From contig JAMKCF010000008.1 in the NCBI GenBank assembly GCA_023634235.1, positions 15,435,558-15,499,557 of the forward strand: a DNA stretch of 64,000 bases, written 5' to 3'. Both the position numbers and the translations under genes were made by a program. This document shows positions 60,501-64,000 of the stretch, piece by piece. The first letter of the stretch is position 1, and each line of letters opens with the position of its first letter. This DNA comes from Pisaster brevispinus. Lineage: Eukaryota; Echinodermata; Asteroidea; Forcipulatida; Asteriidae. The notes below the pieces were generated by a model that saw nothing but the letters and a program-made list of their open reading frames with translations, had not been told where the DNA came from and made no database searches.

Positions 60501-61094
60501 TTAATTTCCCTTCTCTTGGAAATCGAATTCTAACTAATCTCAAATATTCTCAAGTCAAGGGGGTCAAGGGCAAGGGAAGTGAGTAATACTATTTTTTTAT
60601 TAATTATTATGTTTTTAGTTTATTCATGGGGTGCTTTGTGTTTACTGCGATCCCAACTATAGTTGGGACGTCCCAACTTTAACAAACTATAGTTGGGACG
60701 ATTGTCAATTTGGGGCGGAACATCCTCACGAGCCTCATGACAAGGAGTCCAACCTGGGCTAGGTAGGGTGAACTATAGTTGGGACGTCCCAACTTTAACA
60801 CTCAAGTCGGGACCCGTCCCAACTATAGTTGGGACAATTGTCAAGTTGGGACGGAACATGATGATGTACAAAATCAATGACAAACCTGTTCTCAAAAACC
60901 GATGTATTTTTGAGCACTTTACTGTCCACGGGACAAACTTCCAAAATCACCAACGAGTCCCCGTCTGTTAAGCAAAGCCTGCAGAATGTATGTCCACAAC
61001 CTACACTGATCAAAGGGTCCTGCAAAAGGTTTTTACACACAGGGCAATAGAGGTGTACGGATGGCTCTTCCGCGAACACGGAAGTCGCCATCAT
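36477..61094 (-). CDS. TRAF7: TRAF7-like E3 ubiquitin ligase (13 coding exons)
   Basis: Joining 13 minus-strand exons, all with GT donors and AG acceptors and compatible phases, gives about 576 codons. Exons: 61094-60886, 50639-50371, 49581-49478, 47946-47837, 46921-46794, 45987-45897, 45343-45202, 44831-44727, 44015-43938, 42340-42254, 41831-41696, 38850-38702, 36596-36477. Domain order: RING (residues 17-57), TRAF-type zinc fingers (about 85-180), coiled coil (about 195-265) and seven WD40 repeats (about 298-576). This is the architecture of TRAF7, a RING ubiquitin ligase whose WD40 domain binds MEKK3 and which acts in MAPK/NF-kB signalling. Compared with vertebrate TRAF7 (about 670 residues) the long region before the RING is missing, and the gap between RING cysteines 6 and 7 is longer. 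The stop codon is not settled: reading through the last donor gives Lys-Val-stop, whereas TRAF7 ends soon after a Val-Trp. It could be a paralogue rather than the orthologue. Confidence 0.88.
36880..37015 (-). mobile_element. SINE-like fragment in intron 12
   Basis: Contains TGCCTTGCTAAAGGACACAAG, GACCAGGATTCGAACCAACA and CACTCGGCCACAACACC in that order. Read on minus this gives a B-box-like GGTTCGAATCC preceded by a tRNA-like GTGTTGTGGCCGAGTGACAAG. The fragment at 37660-37775 shares the same order. Confidence 0.5.
37660..37775 (-). mobile_element. SINE-like fragment, second copy
   Basis: Shares GACTTGCTCAAGGA, GACCGGGACCTGAACCCACAC and CGCTTGGCCATG with 36880-37015 in the same order and orientation. 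It is a diverged copy of one tRNA-derived family. Confidence 0.5.
37949..38660. repeat. 19-bp minisatellite in intron 12
   Basis: About 37 copies of a 19-bp unit, CTAGCATCACAGGTGCTAC, with CTC/CAC and CTAC/CTGC variants and occasional 1-3 bp deletions. It ends about 40 bp from the exon 12 splice donor. Confidence 0.93.
38702..38850 (-). CDS. TRAF7: TRAF7-like exon 12: WD40 repeats 5-6
   Basis: Acceptor TTTTTTTCTGTGCAG, donor GTGCAG|GTACAT, 149 bp. Encodes GTYNRNMQIFDV, then CLGGHIGIVTDLA and FVISSSYDNTVQ. The donor lies about 40 bp from the 19-bp minisatellite in the following intron. Confidence 0.9.
38851..40267. other. Intron 11, distal part: nothing recognised
   Basis: AT-rich intron sequence with no exon-like segment matching the flanking WD40 phases. 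A minus-strand open frame at 39823-40182 has no recognisable domain and crosses no splice junction of the gene. Confidence 0.5.
40268..40350. mobile_element. Partial GGGCCCAAT MITE (left end)
   Basis: Begins GGGCCCAATTTCATAGACC with the CTGCTCAAGCAGCAAA stem-like interior of this family, but no matching right end was found. Probably truncated. Confidence 0.5.
40527..40702. mobile_element. MITE-like element, GGGCCCAAT family
   Basis: Left end GGGCCCAAATTCATAGAGCTG, right end CAGCTCCATAAAATCTGCCC, imperfectly inverted. The interior carries TTCTAAGCAGAAAAATATT and TTTTCTGCTTAAGCAG. Non-coding, within intron 11. Confidence 0.65.
41696..41831 (-). CDS. TRAF7: TRAF7-like exon 11: WD40 repeats 4-5
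   Basis: Acceptor CTTTTTACAG, donor TTAG|GTGAGT, 136 bp. Encodes ESLYSGSHNIVYIWD and YGSVYSIAITSQYIILG, again strongly TRAF7-like (SLYSG, GSVYSIA). Confidence 0.9.
41936..42160. repeat. Dispersed repeat family R1, copy 2
   Basis: AACACCATGTGTATCTGG, CTTGTCTTGCTATTTATTC, CTACTGCCATGAAGTAGATT, CTTAGTTCTGAAAAGAACTG, GGGTAGGAAATCGGCC and GACTACTTTCGCTAAGTGG align in order with the copy at 49640-49990. It lies in intron 10. Confidence 0.7.
42254..42340 (-). CDS. TRAF7: TRAF7-like exon 10: WD40 repeats 3-4
   Basis: Acceptor CATTTTGTAG, donor CTCAG|GTATGT, 29 codons. Begins VWLVHTLES and includes GLHHWVRAL, close to a characteristic GLNHWVRAL stretch of TRAF7. This is one of the strongest pieces of evidence for the family. 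Confidence 0.9.
42533..42773. mobile_element. Intact MITE, GGGCCCAATTTCAT inverted ends
   Basis: A 241-bp element whose ends are perfect inverted repeats over about 27 bp (GGGCCCAATTTCATGGCTCT.. and ..AGAGCCATGAAATTGGGCCC). The interior has several GTAAGC/GCTTAC motifs, giving more hairpin potential. Best-preserved copy of the family in this window; no coding capacity. Confidence 0.85.
43938..44015 (-). CDS. TRAF7: TRAF7-like exon 9: WD40 repeat 3
   Basis: Acceptor TTTTTTCCAAACAG, donor AAAG|GTAAAC, 26 codons. Encodes HAHDSAICALA..KYLFSSGQSTIK, repeat 3 without its terminal VW, which exon 10 supplies. Confidence 0.88.
44215..44283 (-). mobile_element. tRNA-derived SINE head / tRNA pseudogene
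   Basis: On the minus strand: GGGCTCGATAGCTCAGTTGG (A box) and, about 40 bases on, GGTTCAAATCC (B box). The D-stem GCTC/GAGC pairs. The acceptor stem does not close, and the anticodon stem (CCAG..CCAG) does not pair, so it is not a working tRNA. Such heads drive SINEs. Confidence 0.65.
44520..44712. repeat. 20-bp minisatellite in intron 8
   Basis: About nine copies of TTTTTAATTTGACAATCAAG (variants GACAAACAAG and GGTAATCAAG) ending about 15 bp from the exon 8 splice donor. Confidence 0.88.
44727..44831 (-). CDS. TRAF7: TRAF7-like exon 8: WD40 repeat 2
   Basis: Acceptor CTCTTCTTAAAG, donor AAA|GTAAGT, exactly 35 codons. Encodes VNALLAGKEYLYSAGADQSL then RMWKYD, finishing repeat 2 and starting repeat 3. 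Confidence 0.88.
45202..45343 (-). CDS. TRAF7: TRAF7-like exon 7: WD40 repeats 1-2
   Basis: Acceptor TTTGTTCCTCAG, donor ACA|GTAAGG, 142 bp. Encodes RGHEGAIHCLA..LYSSGADMVIKVWDI (a complete WD40 GH..WD pair) and the start of repeat 2 (IRGHTDT). Confidence 0.9.
45785..45839. repeat. Perfect 17-bp inverted repeat (hairpin) in intron 6
   Basis: CTACTCCTAGAACTATG at 45785-45801 is exactly complementary to CATAGTTCTAGGAGTAG at 45823-45839, with a 21-base loop. It lies 57 bp from the exon 6 donor. It could be the remnant of a tiny transposon or a structural RNA element; it is short for an animal pre-miRNA. Confidence 0.8.
45897..45987 (-). CDS. TRAF7: TRAF7-like exon 6: linker into WD40 domain
   Basis: Acceptor CGCTTTTTTGATTTAG, donor CTCAG|GTTAGT, 91 bp. 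Encodes a Ser-rich linker (RRDSSSPENTISS) and then FKCIGTL, the first strand of WD40 repeat 1, matching the FKC-GT start of the TRAF7 propeller. A perfect 17-bp-stem hairpin lies 57 bp downstream of the donor. Confidence 0.82.
46794..46921 (-). CDS. TRAF7: TRAF7-like exon 5: coiled coil, end
   Basis: Acceptor TTTTCTGTAATAG; encodes residues 231-273 (ALADMMAKYNSLTLAVEQHD...), continuing the coiled coil and ending in a basic linker. Two in-phase donors lie 6 bp apart: CAG|GTTCAG (exon end 46800) and CAG|GTTGGT (exon end 46794). Both give phase 1 and differ only by a Gly-Ser pair. The second is chosen for its slightly better consensus. Confidence 0.75.
47355..47648 (-). mobile_element. tRNA-headed SINE-like repeat R2, copy 2
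   Basis: Aligned end to end with 36120-36408, including GCTGAATTGCGAAG near the left and GGCTAGCATTTTACACACTAG..ATCCATGCCGCCCT at the right. Open frames through this block continuing from exon 4 are repeat translation, not protein. Confidence 0.6.
47837..47946 (-). CDS. TRAF7: TRAF7-like exon 4: coiled coil
   Basis: Acceptor ending TTTTTTTGATAG, donor AA|GTACGG, 110 bp. Encodes a heptad-like helical segment (QVQILTQKVKLLEKSREEMK), expected for the TRAF7 oligomerisation coiled coil. The frame stays open after the donor, but only through SINE-like intron sequence. Confidence 0.8.
48230..49312. repeat. 68-bp minisatellite in intron 3
   Basis: About 16 units of a 68-bp repeat containing GTAGGATTTGAAACTTT, ACATGGTGGAGATACAATCT, AGTAAGGTTTGCAGTAACACC and ATGTACATGA. 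Some units carry an extra ACATGTAGGA, and two have a duplicated ACACCATGA, so there is higher-order structure. Unit motifs also occur singly at the left of repeat R1 at 49640-49690. Confidence 0.93.
49478..49581 (-). CDS. TRAF7: TRAF7-like exon 3: last zinc finger
   Basis: Acceptor TGACTGTAG, donor CAGCAG|GTAATC, length 104 bp. It completes Gly160 and gives a Cys-Leu-Phe..His-Cys-Gln-Thr-Cys finger, then a Ser/Thr/Gln-rich linker. Phase agrees with both neighbours. Confidence 0.85.
49640..49990. repeat. Dispersed repeat family R1, copy 3 (longest)
   Basis: Carries GCATGGTGAGGTATCAAC, TTTGCGGTAACGCCATGTG, CTTGTTATTTATTCTACTGCC, GAGTAGATTTCAGAATTCGG, AGTCCTGAAAAGAACTGTCC, GGTAGAAAATCAGCC, GGGGACTTCTTGTTATTAAC and CTAGCCTGCTCTAGTTACC. 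Its first part matches the 68-bp minisatellite unit next door. Confidence 0.7.
50371..50639 (-). CDS. TRAF7: TRAF7-like exon 2: TRAF-type zinc fingers
   Basis: Acceptor TTTCTTTACAG, donor AGAG|GTGAGA. Codes for residues 71-159, including the Glu-Leu-Leu-Val-Tyr-Cys stretch after the RING, then regularly spaced Cys/His (C.ELI..SQKSDHEKTC, ALSCPNSPEC, LEDHILSVC, FIKCQFHERG) matching TRAF-type zinc fingers. It lies 10.2 kb downstream of exon 1. Confidence 0.88.
51355..51420 (+). repeat. Inverted repeat arm, left (pair with 59747-59812)
   Basis: CAAGATCTGCGGAAA, CCAAGGCATGTGT and GTGTAGGACTCCTACATCC match the reverse complement of 59747-59812 (CTTGGTATTC.., GCAGATCTTG, TGTAGGATTCCTACACA) over about 60 bp with a few differences. 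The 102-bp satellite starts about 130 bp further on and is built from the same CCTACAC vocabulary. Confidence 0.65.
51540..53780. repeat. 102-bp satellite in intron 1
   Basis: About 20 copies of a 102-bp unit, each with GATTCAAAAGTCCTACACCA, TTATACACTGTACAAATTT, CCTACACGGGTTCTACACAAC and TCCTACACGCATA. A longer subtype (near 51910, 52075, 52205 and 53650) has an extra ATCGTGTACAGTGCAGCACT..CCAAGTGGGATTTTTAAG segment. The period is 34 codons, which explains plus-strand open frames of up to 234 codons here; they are not genes. Confidence 0.95.
53785..57655. other. Intron 1 interior: no exon recognised
   Basis: AT-rich sequence without recognisable protein or repeat, except the A-rich microsatellite at 56379-56517. 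Minus-strand open frames at 54093-54341 and 55260-55586 show no domain. Confidence 0.5.
56379..56517. repeat. (AAAT)n/(AAAC)n microsatellite
   Basis: About 139 bp of AATAAATA and AACAAACA tetranucleotide units. It yields a low-complexity Phe/Ile/Leu/Tyr-rich minus-strand frame that is not a protein. Confidence 0.92.
57658..57802 (-). mobile_element. tRNA-derived SINE, copy 1
   Basis: On the minus strand the head reads GCTCGGTGGTCTAGTGGTAA, then about 30 bases later GTGGGTTCGAATCACGAC; the D-stem GTCT/AGAC and six of seven acceptor pairs form, but the anticodon arm is irregular. A body follows with CACAGAGCTCGGGAGAGCA-like and GCACTGAGTATACAGTGCTT motifs. Same structure as the copy at 57905-58055. 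Confidence 0.75.
57905..58055 (-). mobile_element. tRNA-derived SINE, copy 2
   Basis: A second copy about 245 bp away in the same orientation: TTGTATTAAGCACTGTATAC, AGTGCTCTCCCGAGCTCTGT, GGTGGGATTCGAACCCATGA and TTACCACTAGACCACCGAGC. The inner ATACTCAGT/CTGTATAC motifs and the tRNA-like head are conserved between copies. Confidence 0.75.
58060..59740. other. Intron 1, upstream part: no exon recognised
   Basis: No recognised gene. Overlapping frames near 58440-58840 look mildly protein-like on both strands, but neither strand matches a family I know, and the minus-strand splice phases do not fit an extra TRAF7-like exon. Confidence 0.45.
59747..59812 (-). repeat. Inverted repeat arm, right (pair with 51355-51420)
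   Basis: Reverse complement contains CAAGATCTGCGGAAA, CCAAGGCATATGTATGTGTA and GGAATCCTACATCCTACAC, aligned with the left arm across 8.3 kb of intron 1. Confidence 0.65.
60098..60190 (-). repeat. Palindrome-rich element, copy 1 (inverted)
   Basis: About 93 bp that is the reverse complement of 60771-60859 (TGTTCC.TCCCAACTTGAC, TTGGGACTGGTCCCAACTTG, GTGTTAAAGTTGGGGC). It contains the perfect 20-bp palindrome GTCCCAACTATAGTTGGGAC at 60121-60140 and an 18-bp version at 60172-60189. Confidence 0.85.
60650..60724 (+). repeat. Palindrome-rich element, copy 2 (deleted)
   Basis: Same orientation as copy 3 but shorter: TCCCAACTATAGTTGGGA, GTCCCAACTTTAAC, AACTATAGTTGGGAC, then GATTGTCAATTTGGGGCGGA. 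The ACTCAAG..GGGACC segment between the palindromes is missing. Confidence 0.8.
60771..60859 (+). repeat. Palindrome-rich element, copy 3, beside exon 1 donor
   Basis: AACTATAGTTGGGACGTCCC, AACTTTAACACTCAAG, GTCCCAACTATAGTTGGGAC, AATTGTCAAGTTGGGACGGA. Its right end lies 27 bp from the last base of TRAF7-like exon 1, inside the intron. It forms a long inverted repeat with copy 1. Confidence 0.85.
60886..61094 (-). CDS. TRAF7: TRAF7-like exon 1: start codon and RING finger
   Basis: Two adjacent ATGs (61094 and 61091) start the frame; the second has the better context (A at -3, G at +4). An in-frame TGA lies upstream at 61145-61143, so any longer N-terminus would need an upstream exon. RING ligands are C17, C20, C33, H35, C38, C41, C54 and D57 (CPVC..CGHTFCRLC..CPVD); Asp in the last position also occurs in other TRAF RINGs. 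Twelve residues separate C41 from C54, longer than usual. The donor CAG|GTTTGTC leaves two bases, completing an Arg codon with exon 2. Confidence 0.85.
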
Positions 61095-61707
61095 GAAATA
61101 ACCATATCGCACCAATGGAGGGCGGTATACTAATTGGCAAGCTCAAAAAAGAAGGAATTACCAAAAAGATTGTGCTCACAGAGTGTTTTTGATGAATTAA
61201 ATGTTGATAGCATAAACAGCTAGATATTATAGTTAACAGACATCTGACGAGCAGACAATGTTTGTTGAAAGCAATTAAGTTTGTGAAAACTAGAGTGTTC
61301 GCTTAATGAAGTTTTGTTAAATTCATTTTCTTCCCAAAGGAGGGCGCTATTTAGGACAACAAGTCGAAGGAAGTTCCGATTCCCCGATTTCTCACTCTAT
61401 AATAAAAAACAACTCCCGATTGCTGGTTACTCTGTGAGGCAGAACTCTAAGCCGCTGCTGAGTCACCCAGTCACAGCAAGTTTTCAAAACTCTTCAAGAG
61501 TTAACCATGAAGTCTGTACCACGAGAGGGACGTTTCTTTTAGGAAAAAAGTCAGGAATGAGGCTGAGTAATCTTCAGATCAGCGTCTTCAAATTTGATGC
61601 TTTGATTTGATGAATGACATTTCGATAAAAAAGAGTCAACCCGACCTTGATTATACATGTTATACTATAGCCACGCATGTAACATTTAGAGTTAACACAA
61701 CAGGACA
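61095..61707. promoter_or_regulatory. Divergent intergenic region, TRAF7-like / SRCR
   Basis: 613 bp separate the outermost start codons of the two head-to-head genes, so both promoters and both 5' UTRs must lie here unless upstream non-coding exons exist. CCAAT-type boxes occur near 61112 and 61131. An AT-rich TTATACATGTTATACTATAG lies about 45-65 bp upstream of the SRCR start codon. An open frame at 61314-61610 has no recognised domain. Element assignments are tentative. Confidence 0.5.
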
Positions 61708-61789
61708 ATGGCTGTGCCAGTGTGGTGGATGTGGTTGTGGGGGAGGGTTTGTGTGGTAATGTTCATGCTGACTGTGATTAGCCATGACT
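61708..61789 (+). CDS. SRCR gene exon 1: signal peptide
   Basis: ATG at 61708 in fair context (CAATGG). Encodes basic-poor, Trp/Val/Met-rich hydrophobic residues ending TVISHD; donor GACT|GTAAGT leaves one base, completing a Tyr codon with exon 2. Cleavage is expected around residues 22-26. Confidence 0.8.
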
Positions 61790-63900
61790 GTAAGTCTGTA
61801 CCATCCCCACCAGGCAATCCACACTCACCGACACACAAGAGTGGTAAATGTATTTTTGTTGACTGAACAAATTCTGAACGTGAATTCAATAACTGTATTT
61901 AATTTCTGTGTATTTTCAAATATCAGAAATTGTAATTAAATTAAATCATTAAAAAAGTGCATACATATTATCATATTCTTTAGTTATCTCTTTTCATAAT
62001 TTGTTTTTCATTCATTATCATGACAAAAAAATAGTGTCATACAACGAAAACCAGATTTGTAAAAGTGGAAATTGGATTCAGCATCATTCCAAATTGTAGC
62101 ATTTGATTTGCCTGGTGCTTCAAACAGGGCCAACTCGTAATTTTCTAGACAAAAAAACTGAGCCGGGCCCCACCAATCGCCATAGATGCTGTGGGAAACT
62201 TGGCTGTTCAACAAACCATTCATAGAGGAAGTGGTTGATATGATATTCTGGTGACATTCAGTATCAATGTTTATTTTTGAATGGGAGAAAAAGATGTAAA
62301 CTTGTAGCATAATGTGTAACCAATATTATAACTTGTCTTTGTTTCTAAAAGTGTCTTCATTTTACTTTGCCAGTTTACTCATAACTTACTGTTGCTGTGA
62401 TAGTTGTTGCTTTTAGTCACTTCCATCCAGTCTACAACCATCTGGAGGATTGAGGGTTATGATTATCACAACTGTACTCACTGTCACTGCACCTGTAACT
62501 TGCATGAATGTTTAATTTTGAAATCTTCCATCTTTGAATTTACTTTTCAGACATCCCCGTCAGGATTGTGGAGGGACAATATCTTTATCAAGGCCGGATA
62601 GAAATTCTCGCCAGTGAGGAATGGTGGACAGTGTGCAACAACATTTGGCACCAGAGCAATGCTGATGTGGTATGCCGCCAGCTAGGTTTCCTCCATGCAG
62701 ATGCGCTGGGTCTGGCTACCATAAGTGGTGCACAGTTTGGTCAGGGACAGGGGCCAATGTTCATCGAGGAGTTTAAATGTGCTGGGAATGAGAGCAATCT
62801 TGGGCAGTGCTCCCACAGTAAACCCACTACAAAGGACTGTCTGTGGGCGGAAGATGCTGCCGTTTTGTGTCAAGAGAAACCATTACCAGGTTAAAAGATA
62901 TACTGTCATATTTTCATCCACTGAAAACTTTGTGAAATTGTTCTGTCAAGAAAGTTTCATAACTTGTTTTTTCTTGTTTATGTTCAGTCCATCTTGTGGG
63001 AGGCAAGTCACCCTTCGAAGGGGCTGTAGAAGTCCTGTACGCAAACCAGTGGCTACCGGTGTGTCACGACCAGTGGGGCATTAATGAGGCCATGGCTGTG
63101 TGCCAGCAGCTCGGATTCTACTATGCACTGTCGGCAACGGCACTCCAACCCAAGGAGACGGGAGGGGCTGGCACCAAGAGCCTCAGGCAGCGGTTGGATT
63201 TCAGTTGTCCAAGATGGCAGGAGTCTTTAAAGCGGTGCCAGAGTAGTGGCCCAAGTATTGGGAGCTGTGTCAAGGATGCTGGTGTTGTTTGTAGCAATCA
63301 AAGCTCCCCAAATGCAGGTAACTACTGTATTAATGTTGTCAGGCAGTTAGGGGGTGCGGATTACATTATCCACTTGTCAAGTGTTTGCCCTGTTAGCTAG
63401 ACTTTTTGAGAGTTGATCTGGGTCAAGTTTTTACCAGCATATTCATGAACAATACTCCACCTCTAGACACTTTTGGGGGAGGATACAGTCTCTAGCAGGA
63501 CGAGCACTTTTCACATCCATGGAAAATATTCATGTTAAAGTTGATTTTGTTTTGTCCCAAACAGGAGCAGTCATTCGTCTGTCTCCCGAAAAAGGTTCAA
63601 GTAGAGGCCAAGTTGAAGTGGACTACTTTGGAACTTGGTGGTCTGTATGCAGTGAAGGTTGGGACTTGCAGGCTGCGCAGGTTGCATGCAGACAGCTTGG
63701 TTTTCAGTTTGCTCTACCTGTAGACCTTAAGGAGGACTGCCAGAAACTTGCCAAGTCGATACTCATCAGCAATATTGTATGTAATGGGACTGAAGGATCA
63801 CTGGCCGAATGCCAGCAACAGTTCGCAACGGTAGATGAGTGTAATTCAGGTTGCCTAGCTGTAGTGGAGTGCAGCGATAGCGAGCCTACTGCAGTACCAG
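61708..63900 (+). CDS. Secreted/membrane SRCR-domain protein (5' part, cut by window)
   Basis: Four plus-strand exons join in phase 1 (61708-61789, 62551-62889, 62988-63317, 63565-63900), and the last ends at a good donor (CCAG|GTGAGT), so the gene continues past the window. The protein starts with a 27-residue hydrophobic leader (MAVPVWWMWLWGRVCVVMFM..), a likely signal peptide. Three SRCR domains follow, at about residues 31-137, 143-242 and 252-356. SRCR domains are extracellular, disulfide-bonded ligand-binding modules; echinoderms have very large SRCR families expressed in coelomocytes. The name cannot be fixed without the C-terminus (scavenger receptor, DMBT1-like or LOXL-type all remain possible). 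It lies head to head with the TRAF7-like gene. Confidence 0.88.
62551..62889 (+). CDS. SRCR gene exon 2: SRCR domain 1
   Basis: Acceptor TTTACTTTTCAG, donor CCAG|GTTAAA, phase 1 at both ends. Encodes IPVRIVEG..GRIEIL, WWTVCNNIW, ADVVCRQLGF, EFKCAGNESNLGQC, DCLW and AAVLC: the full SRCR signature with six cysteines (the group A number). Confidence 0.9.
62988..63317 (+). CDS. SRCR gene exon 3: SRCR domain 2
   Basis: Acceptor TTTATGTTCAG, donor GCAG|GTAACT, phase 1-1. Encodes LVGGKSPFEGAVEVLY, PVCHDQWG, MAVCQQLGF, DFSCPRWQESLKRCQ and CVKDAGVVC, six cysteines. Only 98 bp of intron separate it from exon 2. Confidence 0.9.
63565..63900 (+). CDS. SRCR gene exon 4: SRCR domain 3
   Basis: Acceptor TTTTGTCCCAAACAG, donor CCAG|GTGAGT, phase 1-1. 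Encodes IRLSPEKGSSRGQVEV, WWSVCSEGWD, VACRQLGF, NIVCNGTEGSLAEC and CLAVVEC. Eight cysteines in total; two (in KEDCQKL and DECNSGC) are additional to domains 1 and 2. Confidence 0.9.
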
Positions 63901-64000
63901 GTGAGTCTTGCCAGCTGGTCATTTTGAATAAAAGAGCTGTTCAGTACGGCTGTGTCTGTAAATGCTAACTGTGACTGTGTCAAGTGACTGTGACTTGGAA
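63901..64000 (+). other. Start of next SRCR-gene intron
   Basis: Begins GTGAGT and runs to the window end with stop codons in the exon frame. Further exons must lie outside the window. Confidence 0.7.

Noticed and set aside
61314..61610. 98-codon plus-strand frame upstream of the SRCR gene
   Set aside because: Lacks a recognisable domain and lies in the shared promoter interval; could at most be 5' UTR.

Overview
The window is one end of a eukaryotic chromosome, read from the telomere inward. It opens with about 12 kb of uninterrupted CCCTAA, the C-strand of a TTAGGG telomere. Then come about 16.7 kb of a subtelomeric satellite with a 48-bp period and a short patch of degenerate interstitial telomere repeats that contains an inverted scrap of the satellite. 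From about 29.2 kb the DNA becomes single-copy-like and AT-rich, peppered with short non-autonomous transposons and minisatellites. TTAGGG telomeres, large introns with vertebrate-like splice sites, SRCR-domain genes, tRNA-headed SINE-like repeats and many elements with GGGCCCAATTTCAT-type inverted ends suggest an invertebrate deuterostome, most likely an echinoderm and probably a sea star. That assignment is inference.

Layout: 1-12068 telomere; 12069-28770 48-bp satellite with internal segmental duplications; 28771-29180 two interstitial telomeric blocks flanking 150 bp of satellite in reverse orientation; 29181-36476 no gene recognised, with several MITE-like elements, a degenerate ~330-bp repeat array and a hairpin repeat; 36477-61094 a TRAF7-like gene on the minus strand, reconstructed as 13 phase-compatible coding exons (about 576 codons); 61095-61707 divergent intergenic/promoter region; 61708 to beyond the window end, a plus-strand gene for a secreted or membrane-anchored protein with a signal peptide and at least three SRCR domains.

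The TRAF7-like protein has a RING finger, TRAF-type zinc fingers, a coiled coil and seven WD40 repeats, the full architecture of the E3 ubiquitin ligase TRAF7. Only the last residues after the seventh WD40 repeat and any N-terminal extension are uncertain. Its introns hold most of the accessory DNA: a 19-bp minisatellite (intron 12), a 20-bp minisatellite (intron 8), a 68-bp minisatellite (intron 3), a 102-bp satellite of about 20 units (intron 1), tRNA-derived SINEs, and a palindrome-rich element lying 27 bp from the exon 1 splice donor. The TRAF7-like and SRCR genes are head to head with 613 bp between start codons. Both families are linked to innate immunity or signalling, so a shared promoter is possible, but co-regulation is not shown by sequence.

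No reverse transcriptase, transposase, rRNA gene or functional tRNA gene was recognised. The many open frames in the satellite and minisatellite blocks arise because the repeat periods (48 and 102 bp) are multiples of three.
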